From: Hyphomicrobiales bacterium
GTDB taxonomy: Bacteria > Pseudomonadota > Alphaproteobacteria > Rhizobiales > Aestuariivirgaceae
Assembly: GCA_023266715.1 (NCBI GenBank)
Contig: JAHFPK010000015.1
Coordinates: forward strand, 1 to 21,204
Direction of reading: 5' to 3'
DNA: 21,204 bases
Shown here: one piece after another, positions 7,374-14,940 of the stretch
Layout of the letters: each line of letters starts with the position of its first letter
Numbering within the stretch: position 1 is the first letter of the stretch
Program-made: the position numbers and the translations under genes
The notes under the pieces: model-generated
Told to the model about the DNA's origin: nothing
Seen by the model: the letters and a program-made list of their open reading frames with translations, nothing else
Databases searched by the model: none

Positions 7374-8772
7374 AAGTTGTCGCCATTGACCAGGGAACGA
7401 CTGGGACCAAATCATTCATTCTCGATGAAACAGGCCATTTTGAATCCAAAGCTTCACTTGAACACCGACAAATTTATCCGCAGGCGGGTTGGGTTGAGCA
7501 TGACCCGGAGGAATTGCTGCGCAATGTCAGGGCCTGCCTTGAAGCCGCAGGTGAAGTCGGTGCCATAGGTATCGATAATCAGGGCGAAACGGTTGTTGCG
7601 TGGGATGTGAAAACAGGCAAGCCGGTTTACAATGCCATCGTCTGGCAAGATGACCGGACGCAAGGAGTGACAGAAAAGCTGAAGGCGGATGGTGCGGAAG
7701 AATTGACGAAGGCCCGTGCGGGCCTGCCGCTTGATCCCTATTTTTCCGCAAGCAAGTTGCGCTGGATCATTGACAATGTTGACGAAGCCAAGGCCCTTCT
7801 CAAGCAAGGCCGCTTGCGTCTGGGAACCAGCGATGCGTTCTTCCATGATCGCCTGACCGGAACTTTTGCAACCGATGTCACAACCGCCTCGCGCACCAGT
7901 CTCATGTCACTGGAAACTTGCAAGTGGACTCTGAACTTTGCAAACTTTTTGGCGTGCCCATGGAGTGTCTGCCCGAAATCAGATCAACTGCAGGCGATTT
8001 TGGACAGACCGGAAACACACCGGTGACTGCCAGTCTGGTTGATCAGCAGGCCGCCCTCTTTGGCCATGGCTGCCCCACGAAGATTACGTTTGGAACTGGT
8101 GCCTTTGCGCTAACGGTTACAGGAGACATCTGCGTCGATGGGTCGAAATTTGGAATCCTTCCAACCGTGGCGTGGAAAATAAAAAATGAACCGCTGCATC
8201 GCGCCGTTGAAGGCGGTGTCTACAATGCCGGTTCGGCTGTGAACTGGGCGAGGGGGCTTGGACTGTTCAAAGAATTTTCGGACATTGCAAGTTTTGAGAT
8301 GCCCTCAGCGCTGTCGCGCAATCTTGTTTTTGTTCCGGCATTATCTGGCTTGGCATGTCCCCATTGGGATCGCGGTGCGTGCGGCCTGTGGATCGGCATG
8401 GGGCTGGACACGACCGCAAAAGACCTCACGCAGGCTGTGCTTGAAGGAATTGCCATGCGGGCTTCCGAAGTGATTGCGGCCATGGGCGAACTCACGTCAC
8501 TCGGAAATTTGATTTCGATTGATGGCGGCCTTACAAAGAATCTCTACTTCAACCGGTTTCTCGCCAACGCGCTGGGAAAGACTGTAATCGTTCAGGAATC
8601 GCCCGAGCTCACGGGCCTCGGCACGGCCCGCATGGCGATGCGCGGGGCTGGCGTAAAAACATTGCCGCCGCTCTCCGCACTGCGCGCTGAAATCATTCCG
8701 GACGCACCGCTGAGTCAGGAATTGAGGCAACGCTTTAGTGATGCGGTGAGCCGCGCCAAGAACTGGAAATGA
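7370..8772 (+). pseudogene. Glycerol kinase-like FGGY carbohydrate kinase, interrupted by a one-base frameshift
   Basis: The gene starts at ATG 7370 (ATGA overlap with the previous stop) and encodes MKVVAIDQGTTGTKSFILD, the phosphate-binding start of FGGY kinases. IYPQAGWVEHDPEE, NAIVWQDDRT and LDPYFSASK follow E. coli GlpK closely. After ...MSLETCKW the frame is lost at about 7925-7928 and continues in the next frame with DSELCKLFGVP, then SLVDQQAALFGHG, TFGTGAFALT and DGGLTKN, to the stop at 8772. One missing G would restore a protein of about 467 residues, near the normal FGGY length. Against GlpK, E73, W92, Y124 and the Asp of VDQQ are kept, but the glycerol-contacting Arg of NQRET is Gly72 (NQGET), so glycerol may not be the substrate. 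The break could be a real mutation or a sequencing error. The stop abuts the convergent GNAT gene with no gap. Confidence 0.83.
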
Positions 8773-9303
8773 CTAGGCCGCCAATATCTTGCCAGCGACA
8801 GAGGCAAGGGCACCATTGGCCATCACCAATCCTTCTGCACCATCAAGAGCGCCCGGTTTGAGCTCAAGGCCCAGAAAGCGATCGCGCTCGACCGGACCCG
8901 GCAAGTGCAAATCCGAAACAAAGCCGCGGCTAAAGCCAAAGCGGCTGTAATAGGGTTCATCACCCACCAGCAACACGGAAGCATGACCCAGGACCTTCGC
9001 CATGTTGAGGGCATGGGTCATCAATTCCTTGCCGATGCCGCGCCCCTGATAACGCCCATCCACGGCAAGGGGCCCGAGCAAAAGCGATGGTCCGGCAGAA
9101 CCCGCAATCACATTCCACATCCGCAACGTGCCAACCACCCGGCCAGATTTGCTGAGCGCCGTGAAAGCCAAGCCTTCGGCGGGAAGACGGCCATCACGAA
9201 GCCGTTGCGATGTCTTGCGATTGCGGCCCCGTCCAATTGCCCGATCGAGAAGGGCTTCCCGTATTGTAACGTCGGCCAGAATTTCAGCGCGAATGGTGAC
9301 CAT
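8773..9303 (-). CDS. GNAT family N-acetyltransferase (YhbS-like)
   Basis: This 176-residue acyl-CoA-dependent acetyltransferase has a GNAT fold. The acetyl-CoA motif A is VDGRYQGRGIGKELM in the middle of the protein (Q/R-x-x-G-x-G/A), preceded by strand LLLGPLAV and followed by the YYSRFGF segment usual in YhbS-type members. The start at ATG 9303 is chosen because GGAGG lies 5 bases upstream; the frame can be extended only to a TTG at 9315. It is encoded 36 bases after the decarboxylase gene on the same strand, so the two are probably co-transcribed. Decarboxylase products are polyamines, so an amine substrate is attractive, but the sequence alone does not prove it. It ends head-on against the kinase gene with zero spacing. 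Confidence 0.85.
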   Translation of the reverse strand: MVTIRAEILADVTIREALLDRAIGRGRNRKTSQRLRDGRLPAEGLAFTALSKSGRVVGTLRMWNVIAGSAGPSLLLGPLAVDGRYQGRGIGKELMTHALNMAKVLGHASVLLVGDEPYYSRFGFSRGFVSDLHLPGPVERDRFLGLELKPGALDGAEGLVMANGALASVAGKILAA

Positions 9304-9339
9304 GACAGCCTCCAATAAATTGATCAGGGGTGAAATGTG

Positions 9340-10476
9340 TTAGATGATGAAGGCTCGTAGCGGCGTGAAGCCATTGAAAGCCACCGACGCATAGGTCGTC
9401 GTGTAGGCTCCCGTCGCTTCAATCAGCACTTCGTCGCCAACGCTTAAGGTGACCGGCAAGTCATAGGGCGTCTTTTCATAAAGCACGTCCGCTGAATCGC
9501 AGGTCGGCCCGGCAATCACGCAAGGCGCCTTGGCATCGTTATCGCGCCCCGTAGTGATGGGATAACGGATGGCTTCATCCATGGTTTCTGCCAAGCCGCC
9601 GAACTTGCCGATGTCGAGATAAACCCAGCGCTGGTTGTCGTTGGCATGCTTCTTTGAAATCAGCACAACTTCGGTCTTGATCACGCCCGCATTGCCCACC
9701 ATGCCGCGTCCGGGCTCGATGATGGTTTCAGGAATGGCATTGCCAAAATGCTTGGCAAGGCCCTCGTGAATGGCGTTGGCATAGGTGCCGGTGCTGGGAA
9801 CAGACTTCAGATACTTGGCGGGAAATCCACCGCCCAGATTGACCATGGAAAGCGTAATGCCACGACCCGCAAGGGTATCGAAAATAGCTTTGGCCTCAGC
9901 CAATGCGGTGTCCCAGGCACCAAGCCTGGTCTGTTGCGAACCCACATGGAATGAAATGCCATAGGCCGCAAGGCCAAGGCCATGGGCATGCAGCAATACT
10001 TCGGTTGCCATATCGGGATCGCAGCCAAATTTGCGGCTCAGCGGCCACTCGGCCCCGGCGCCATCAGTGAGGATGCGGCAGAACACCCGGGCCCCCGGTG
10101 CGGCGCGGGCAACCTTTTCAACTTCTTCAACGCAATCCACCGCAAACATCGAGATGCCATAGTGGTGGGCGCGGGCAATATCGCGCTCTTTCTTGATGGT
10201 ATTGCCGAAGGAAATTCGGTCAGGTGTTGCACCTGCAGCAAGCGCCATTTCAATTTCGGCAACGCTTGCCGTATCAAAACAGGAGCCGAGACCGGCCAGA
10301 AGTTTCAAAACTTCCGGCGCCGGGTTGGCCTTCACTGCATAAAAAATACGCGTGTCCGGCATGGCCCGCGTAAAAGCTTTGTAATTGTCAGCAATGACTT
10401 CAAGGTCGACGACGAGGCAAGGGCCCTCTGGTCGTCGGTCACGAAGGAAGTCCAAAATGCGAGCAGTTGCGGCCAT
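9340..10476 (-). CDS. Type III PLP-dependent ornithine/lysine decarboxylase family
   Basis: This is a 378-residue alanine-racemase-fold decarboxylase of the eukaryotic-type ODC family, which converts ornithine to putrescine (some members also use lysine). The PLP lysine is K49 in FYAVKANPAP. Further motifs are SFHVGSQQ, the phosphate-binding NLGGGFPAKY, EPGRGMVGNAG, the substrate-side CDSADVL with its catalytic cysteine, and GAYTTTYASVAFNGF near the C-terminus. The start was set at ATG 10476 because GGGAG lies 8 bases upstream; the ATG at 10482 is too close to it, and a TTG at 10491 overlaps it. A 320-base structured leader precedes the gene, and a GNAT gene follows 36 bases on. The motifs make the family certain; ornithine versus lysine preference is not resolved. 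Confidence 0.93.
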   Translation of the reverse strand: MAATARILDFLRDRRPEGPCLVVDLEVIADNYKAFTRAMPDTRIFYAVKANPAPEVLKLLAGLGSCFDTASVAEIEMALAAGATPDRISFGNTIKKERDIARAHHYGISMFAVDCVEEVEKVARAAPGARVFCRILTDGAGAEWPLSRKFGCDPDMATEVLLHAHGLGLAAYGISFHVGSQQTRLGAWDTALAEAKAIFDTLAGRGITLSMVNLGGGFPAKYLKSVPSTGTYANAIHEGLAKHFGNAIPETIIEPGRGMVGNAGVIKTEVVLISKKHANDNQRWVYLDIGKFGGLAETMDEAIRYPITTGRDNDAKAPCVIAGPTCDSADVLYEKTPYDLPVTLSVGDEVLIEATGAYTTTYASVAFNGFTPLRAFII

Positions 10477-10524
10477 GTGCATATCTCCCAAAAAATAGTT
10501 GAGACATCAGAGCGCTTTGAAAAC

Positions 10525-10543
10525 CCACGCGATGGAGACGTGG
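10525..10543 (-). promoter_or_regulatory. Hairpin close to the decarboxylase start
   Basis: On the minus strand CCACG (10539-10543) pairs with CGTGG (10525-10529) across a 9-base loop, followed by GGTTTTC. It sits about 50 bases before the decarboxylase ATG. It is short for a terminator, so it is listed as a possible leader structure only. Confidence 0.3.
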
Positions 10544-10580
10544 AGTTGACTAACCGCCTACTGACTTTTCGCCTTGGCTT

Positions 10581-10597
10581 GATTGGGAAACCCAATC
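10581..10597 (-). repeat. Perfect 7-bp hairpin in the decarboxylase leader
   Basis: gattggg-aaa-cccaatc reads as a perfect inverted repeat with a 3-base loop. No T-run follows on the minus strand, so it is not a terminator. With the other leader hairpins it supports a folded 5' untranslated region for the decarboxylase mRNA. Confidence 0.5.
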
Positions 10598-10661
10598 GCA
10601 CTGCGGGCAATGATAGTGGTGCCTCTCAGTAACATCAGCCTTTGGAGGGCCAACCGAGACC

Positions 10662-10719
10662 AAAAAGCCCGCACCGTCGTTGCTTTGGGGATATCCTTGA
10701 GGCACGTGCGACTCTGGGC
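10662..10719 (-). promoter_or_regulatory. Attenuator-like hairpin with T-tract in the decarboxylase leader
   Basis: On the minus strand GCCC (10716-10719) and CGCAC (10706-10710) can pair with GTGCG and GGGC at 10667-10674, immediately followed by TTTTT (10662-10666). The first arm can alternatively fold with the adjacent GTGCC, because GCACGTGC is self-complementary, giving a competing structure. Such alternatives are usual for transcription attenuators. Polyamine enzyme genes are often controlled by leaders; Rhizobiales are reported to carry a 'speF' RNA motif upstream of such genes, but I cannot confirm a match by eye. The 319 bases at 10477-10795 hold no convincing protein gene: a 66-codon frame (10550-10750) has only TTG or GTG starts. 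Confidence 0.35.
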
Positions 10720-10726
10720 AAGCGCC

Positions 10727-10754
10727 ATATGATGGATTCGTGTGTCGCAATCAA
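10727..10754 (-). promoter_or_regulatory. Candidate promoter for decarboxylase leader transcript
   Basis: On the minus strand TTGATT (10749-10754) and TCATAT (10727-10732) are separated by 16 bases. Transcription from here would make a leader of roughly 240 bases carrying the hairpins listed. The match is modest and unproven. Confidence 0.3.
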
Positions 10755-10784
10755 GAAAAAATTTGGGCCGAAAGGAACTTTTTT

Positions 10785-10800
10785 ATTAACATCCGTTAAT
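10785..10800. repeat. Inverted repeat across the ynjF stop codon
   Basis: attaac-atcc-gttaat is a perfect 6-bp inverted repeat with a 4-base loop spanning the ynjF stop codon. On the minus strand it is followed by A-tracts, not T, so it is not a classical terminator for ynjF. It may stabilise the transcript end or be chance in an AT-rich stretch. Confidence 0.35.
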
Positions 10801-11413
10801 CTTTTGACTCTGTGAAAGTCTGCCAGCCCGCGAGTATTCGCGTTCCCGTCGTCACCAGGCAAAGAACCGCATAAAAATAAGCCAGTGAAGCAAAGTACTC
10901 TGGCCACAGGCACATGGCCAGAAAACAGGCAATCGTCTCGGTCCCCTCCGCCAATCCGCCGAGATAGTAGAATGACTTCGTAGGATATTCCGTACTCTTC
11001 AGGCCGCGCTTCTCCGCAATAATGGCATAGGCCAGAAAGCTTGAGCCCGTGCCAACGAAGGCGGCAAGCAGTGTTGCCGCAGCAAGGGCATTGGCGTCCG
11101 GGTCCGCAACGCCAAATGCCAGCGGGGTGATTCCATAGAAAACAAAGTCCAGGCCTATGTCGAGAAAAGCGCCGCGATCCGTGGCAACGCCGGCCCGCGC
11201 CACGGCTCCATCGAGGCCATCAAGGGCCCGGCTGGCAAGCAACGGCAAAATGGCAAAGTGGTAAAACCCGAGAGCGATGCAGAGGGCCGCAAACAGGCCA
11301 AGGCCAAAGCCCGTAAACGTAACCTGATCAGCGGAATAGCCCTGGCTCTTGATCGTAAGCGCTGCCCGGTCAATCACCGGCTTCATCAGTTTCATGGCGT
11401 AGCGATCAAGCAC
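10796..11413 (-). CDS. ynjF: CDP-alcohol phosphatidyltransferase family membrane protein (YnjF-like)
   Basis: This 205-residue integral membrane enzyme has the CDP-alcohol phosphatidyltransferase motif LDGLDGAVAR...GAFLDIGLD, which keeps the four aspartates DxxDGxxAR and GxxxDxxxD, with seven residues between R and G. The family moves a phosphatidyl or phospho-alcohol group from a CDP-alcohol to an acceptor alcohol in the membrane. Later GTGSSFLAYAII and KSFYYLGGLAEGTETI match E. coli YnjF as I recall it. The GTG start at 11413 is favoured because the protein then begins MLDRYAMKLMKP, like YnjF; the next ATG is at 11395. It overlaps the end of ynjD by 8 bases and so is the last gene of a ynjB-C-D-F operon. 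The acceptor and product are unknown. Confidence 0.88.
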   Translation of the reverse strand: MLDRYAMKLMKPVIDRAALTIKSQGYSADQVTFTGFGLGLFAALCIALGFYHFAILPLLASRALDGLDGAVARAGVATDRGAFLDIGLDFVFYGITPLAFGVADPDANALAAATLLAAFVGTGSSFLAYAIIAEKRGLKSTEYPTKSFYYLGGLAEGTETIACFLAMCLWPEYFASLAYFYAVLCLVTTGTRILAGWQTFTESKD

Positions 11414-12053
11414 GTATCAGGTCCCCCTTATTGCTGATGCGAAAAATGCGCCCGCCCAACGGCGCATCCTCGCGGTCATGAGTGACAAGCAGGGTTGGAA
11501 TATTGCGTTCGCGCAAATGGGCAAAAACATAGTTCCGTATGGATTGCCGAAGCTCTGCATCAAGCTTGGAAAAAGGTTCATCCAGCAGCATGGCCTGGGG
11601 CTTTGCCATGAGGGCGCGGAAAAGCGCAACGCGCGCTTTTTGCCCGTTTGAAAGCGTATGTGGGGCGCGGTTCTCAAGTCCCTCAAGTTGAGCCCGCGAC
11701 AGTGCATCGTTTACAAGGTCTCGCCGCTCCGCCGAGCCACCTCGCGCGATGCCAAACAGAAGATTTTCTCCAACTGTGAGGTGGGGGAACAACAGGTCGT
11801 CCTGGAATAATCGGCCAATCTCCCGCCGTTCAGGAGCCATGCGTACCAGATCAACTCCATTCAGCATGACGCGCCCAGTGGCGCGCATGGGAGCCGTGAG
11901 ATCGCCCGCGATATAGGCCAGAATCGATGATTTTCCACAGCCGCTTGGACCCATCAGAGTAACAATTTCGCCAGCTTCAATTGAAATCGTAAAGCGCTTG
12001 AGAAGCAGCACATCTCCAATTGTGAGACTGATATTTTCAAGAAGCAGGGTCAT
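11406..12053 (-). CDS. ynjD: ABC transporter ATP-binding protein YnjD-like
   Basis: This 215-residue single-domain ABC ATPase has Walker A GPSGCGKSS near residue 35, Q-loop LFQDDLLFPHLTVGENLLF, signature LSNGQKAR (a variant of LSGGQ), Walker B AMLLDEPFSKLD and the switch VTHDRED. The form is close to the thiamine/iron/molybdate-type import ATPases such as ThiQ. Gene order identifies it as YnjD: ynjC precedes it with an ATGA overlap (12050-12053), and a CDP-alcohol phosphatidyltransferase follows with an 8-base overlap. In the signature, Asn replaces the first Gly, which is tolerated in several import ATPases. It energises the YnjC permease at the inner membrane; the substrate is not known. 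Confidence 0.9.
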   Translation of the reverse strand: MTLLLENISLTIGDVLLLKRFTISIEAGEIVTLMGPSGCGKSSILAYIAGDLTAPMRATGRVMLNGVDLVRMAPERREIGRLFQDDLLFPHLTVGENLLFGIARGGSAERRDLVNDALSRAQLEGLENRAPHTLSNGQKARVALFRALMAKPQAMLLDEPFSKLDAELRQSIRNYVFAHLRERNIPTLLVTHDREDAPLGGRIFRISNKGDLIRA

Positions 12054-13675
12054 AGGGTTTTCCGGCCAAACCGCGCTGCCGCAATAAAGGCAAGTGCCGG
12101 CACAACCGCAAGCATGAGGGCGAAAACCGCCAGCAAAGGGCGATTGCCGCCGCTTGATAGCGTTACCGCTTCGATAGGGAGCGTTGACATGCGCCCCGCG
12201 GCAATGAGTTGGGTTGGAACATATTGTGCAACGCTGACACCAATGCCAACTGCAGCAGCGGCAGCCATAGCCGGTTTCATCATGGCCAGTTTGACACTAG
12301 ACCAAAACCGGTAGGGATCCGTGTTGAGGCCAAGCGACACGGAGCGATAGCGTGGATCGAAGGCCCGGTACGGCCCCTTCAGCACAATGAACACATAGGC
12401 GAATACCGGCGTCAGGTGAGCAAGGAAAACCCCAACCCAGGTGCCATTCAAGCCGAGATGCAGAAATGCCAGATACTGCCCATCGGCAATGACGAGTGTT
12501 GGAAGTGCCAGCGCCGTGATAGCGCATACCAGCAAAGCCGTGTCCAGTTTTTCAGGTACCGTCTCCAGCCAAATGATGGCGAGAGCCAAGGCGGCCAGCG
12601 TCGAGGCACAGGCCAATGACAGGCTATTCAAGAGAGGTGCCGGCGAAGTAAAAAAAAGCCCCCATGCCGTCCAGCGCGATTCTGTGGGAAAAAGATCGGG
12701 ATATGGCCACAGGGTGCCAACTGACATGACACACAGGATGATAAAAACCATCGCATAGGCCGCGCAGAATAAGAACAAGAACACACCTGAAGTAATTCTT
12801 GGTGTCCGCCGGCGAGAGGGTCCACGCGTGAGAAAATTCCAGATGGAGGGAAGAATTGCTTTTTGCAGTGCCAAGAAAACAAGGGCAAGCCACGTAAGTA
12901 TAGCCGTCAAGAAGAGGGAACCAGCGGTTCCGCGGGCGTTGATGACAGAGTCAGCATTGTTGAGATCAGACCAAATGATAACAGCGAGGGGAGGCGGTTG
13001 TGTCGGACCGATCGCCAATGCCACGTCAACAACCGAAGCGCCATAGAACCAGACAATAAGCAGCGGCCATTTCAGGCGTGGTAGAATTTGCGGAATAAAC
13101 ACCCGCAGCCATATGGAACCGCTGCCATGACCCAGACTTTGTGACACACGAAATTGGCCCCGCAGCATTTGGGAAATATCAGGCCTGGCGAGAAGCGCGC
13201 CAATCAGCCAAATCAGGAATGGCACTTCTTTCAGAACAAGCACCGCAACCAGCGACAGGCCATAGGGATCCTGCGTCGTTATCCACTGTGGCGGCTCCGT
13301 CCAGCCCGAAAAATTTCCAAGCATACGCGCAATGAGGCCGCTCGGCATGATCAGGAATCCAAACCCGATGGCAAAGGCAAGGTGTGGCAATGACAGAAAG
13401 CCGCCCATGAGGCCCGAACTGCCGGACCATAATTTGCTGCCGTAGAGTCCAGCTACAATCCAGAAGGCCAGCAGCGCTGAAATGATAAGGCTCAGTGTGC
13501 CCGTCGCAATTGAAAGTATAAGGGCTGGCCAGAGTTGTGGATGGTCAAAGAGCGCGCTCCATGCGGCTCCATCGCGTGCACCGTAAATTACGGCAACGAG
13601 GCCAGCGGCAAGCGGGCACAACCATACGATGCCGAGTGGTAGAAATCCGCCAAAACTGTTTAGCCATTGTTTCAT
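12050..13675 (-). CDS. ynjC: Two-domain ABC transporter permease YnjC-like
   Basis: This 541-residue inner-membrane protein holds two fused permease domains, as in ThiP/FbpB-type importers. The first domain contains the coupling-loop region SQSLGHGSGSIWLRVFIP, and the second DPRYRSVSLGLNTDPYRFW. About a dozen hydrophobic stretches are spread over the chain, with a basic linker (TRGPSRRRTPR) between the halves. It is coupled by ATGA overlaps to ynjB before it (13672-13675) and ynjD after it (12050-12053), so the three proteins are made from one mRNA in near-equal linkage. Together they form an importer of unknown ligand. Confidence 0.9.
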   Translation of the reverse strand: MKQWLNSFGGFLPLGIVWLCPLAAGLVAVIYGARDGAAWSALFDHPQLWPALILSIATGTLSLIISALLAFWIVAGLYGSKLWSGSSGLMGGFLSLPHLAFAIGFGFLIMPSGLIARMLGNFSGWTEPPQWITTQDPYGLSLVAVLVLKEVPFLIWLIGALLARPDISQMLRGQFRVSQSLGHGSGSIWLRVFIPQILPRLKWPLLIVWFYGASVVDVALAIGPTQPPPLAVIIWSDLNNADSVINARGTAGSLFLTAILTWLALVFLALQKAILPSIWNFLTRGPSRRRTPRITSGVFLFLFCAAYAMVFIILCVMSVGTLWPYPDLFPTESRWTAWGLFFTSPAPLLNSLSLACASTLAALALAIIWLETVPEKLDTALLVCAITALALPTLVIADGQYLAFLHLGLNGTWVGVFLAHLTPVFAYVFIVLKGPYRAFDPRYRSVSLGLNTDPYRFWSSVKLAMMKPAMAAAAAVGIGVSVAQYVPTQLIAAGRMSTLPIEAVTLSSGGNRPLLAVFALMLAVVPALAFIAAARFGRKTL

Positions 13676-14871
13676 GTGCCGTAGGATTCGAGCCAGGCCT
13701 TTTCAATAAGCGGGACCCAGCTGCCGTGGGGCTCAGGAAGTGCCGGGGCAGGTTCCTTCACGCTTCCGGTGACATCAGCAGTTTCAAAAAACTTGACCTC
13801 TTCGTCCGAAAGTTTGTTGAGCGCAAGCACTGTGGGATCGCCCCAAATCTTAAGATCGGCCTTGCGGCCCTGCGCTTCCGGTGACAGCAGGAAGTTTGCC
13901 ACGACCTGTGCTGCGGCCGTTGCTCCTGAGTTGACCGGAATGGCCACGAAATGGGTATTGCCAATGGTTCCAGCCCTATGTTGCCAAGCCACGGTGCTGC
14001 GAGGCAATTCCCCCGAAGCAACAAGATTGGCAGGTTCGTTTGGATTGAAAGTGAGTGCCATAAGCAATTCGCCATCTGCCAGCATTTGTTTGAGTTGCGC
14101 CTGGCTCTGCGGAAATTGTTTGCCTTCGCGCCATAAATGCGGATGCAGGCGGTCTAGCAAATCGAACAACGGAGCAGTCAATCGGGCAAATTCCTCTCTC
14201 TCGGCCGGCAGGGGAAGAAAGCTTCGATCTGTAATTGATTCAATGAGCGCTTGTTTCACAAAGGTCGTGCCGTGGAAATCAGGAGGTGCCGGATAGGTTA
14301 CACGACCCGGGTTGGCTTTTGCAAATTCAACAAGCTCGTCCATGCTTTTGGGCGGCGAAGAGATTTTGGCACCATCACCAAAAAAGGTTAGTTGCGCCAT
14401 GCCCCACGGGCTTTCCAGGCCATCGGTCGCTTCGGCAAAATCAACAAGGGTTGTGGGCTTGCCTTCGGTATCAACATACTTGAAGTTGGGCAGTTCGCCG
14501 GCGAAGGGGCCGAACAATAATTTCTCTGCCTTCATCGCGCGGAAATTTTCGCCATTGATCCAGACCAGGTCTGCCGAGCCCTCAGTCTTGCCGGCTTTCA
14601 CCTCGTCATGCACACGCCGGACCACCTCGGCCGTGTCGGCAATTTTCACATGCTCAAGAATGATTCCAAATCGCACCTTGAGCAGCTCCGCGGCCCAAGA
14701 AATATATGCGTTAATCGGCTCGGAACCAGCCCAGGCATTGAAATAAACCGTCTGGCCACGCGCTTCAGCTTCAAGCGCGGCCCAATCCCCAGCGAAACCC
14801 GTTCTTGAAATAAGGGGCAGAAATGTTGCGCCAAGTGCGGCTTTAAGAAAATCACGCCTTAAAAACTTCAT
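13672..14871 (-). CDS. ynjB: ABC transporter substrate-binding protein YnjB-like, Tat signal
   Basis: This 399-residue periplasmic binding protein of the extracellular solute-binding class is related to thiamine, iron and spermidine binders. The N-terminus MKFLRRDFLKAALGATFLP is a twin-arginine signal (RRDFLK followed by a moderate hydrophobic stretch), so it is probably exported folded by Tat. Motifs of the YnjB type include TVYFNAWAGSEPINAYI near the mature start and DLVWINGENFRAM. GGGAGCC precedes the ATG by a few bases. It is the first gene of ynjB-C-D-F, with its promoter presumably in the 95-base gap upstream. The ligand is unknown; its link with a phosphatidyltransferase could mean an alcohol or head-group precursor, which is inference. 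Confidence 0.88.
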   Translation of the reverse strand: MKFLRRDFLKAALGATFLPLISRTGFAGDWAALEAEARGQTVYFNAWAGSEPINAYISWAAELLKVRFGIILEHVKIADTAEVVRRVHDEVKAGKTEGSADLVWINGENFRAMKAEKLLFGPFAGELPNFKYVDTEGKPTTLVDFAEATDGLESPWGMAQLTFFGDGAKISSPPKSMDELVEFAKANPGRVTYPAPPDFHGTTFVKQALIESITDRSFLPLPAEREEFARLTAPLFDLLDRLHPHLWREGKQFPQSQAQLKQMLADGELLMALTFNPNEPANLVASGELPRSTVAWQHRAGTIGNTHFVAIPVNSGATAAAQVVANFLLSPEAQGRKADLKIWGDPTVLALNKLSDEEVKFFETADVTGSVKEPAPALPEPHGSWVPLIEKAWLESYGT

Positions 14872-14940
14872 TTCGGCTCCCTTGGTTGCCGCTACGTCAT
14901 AGGGAGTTCCACAGCGAAAAGAAATATATCCCGCTTTTTT

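Noticed and set aside
7918..8772. A separate gene starting at TTG 7918
   Set aside because: Its product is the C-terminal half of the kinase with no own start signal, so it is the distal part of the frameshifted gene and not an independent gene.
8905..9318. Plus-strand frame of 137 codons opposite the GNAT gene
   Set aside because: The minus-strand GNAT frame has clear acetyltransferase motifs and a Shine-Dalgarno; the plus-strand frame has neither.
9982..10632. Plus-strand frame of 216 codons opposite the decarboxylase gene
   Set aside because: It lies on the complement of conserved PLP-enzyme motifs and runs into the structured leader; no motif or ribosome site is visible.
10550..10750. 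66-codon minus-strand frame with a HCPQC zinc-ribbon-like pattern as a protein gene
   Set aside because: Only TTG or internal GTG starts are available and no ribosome site fits; it is kept as part of the leader finding, not called as a gene.
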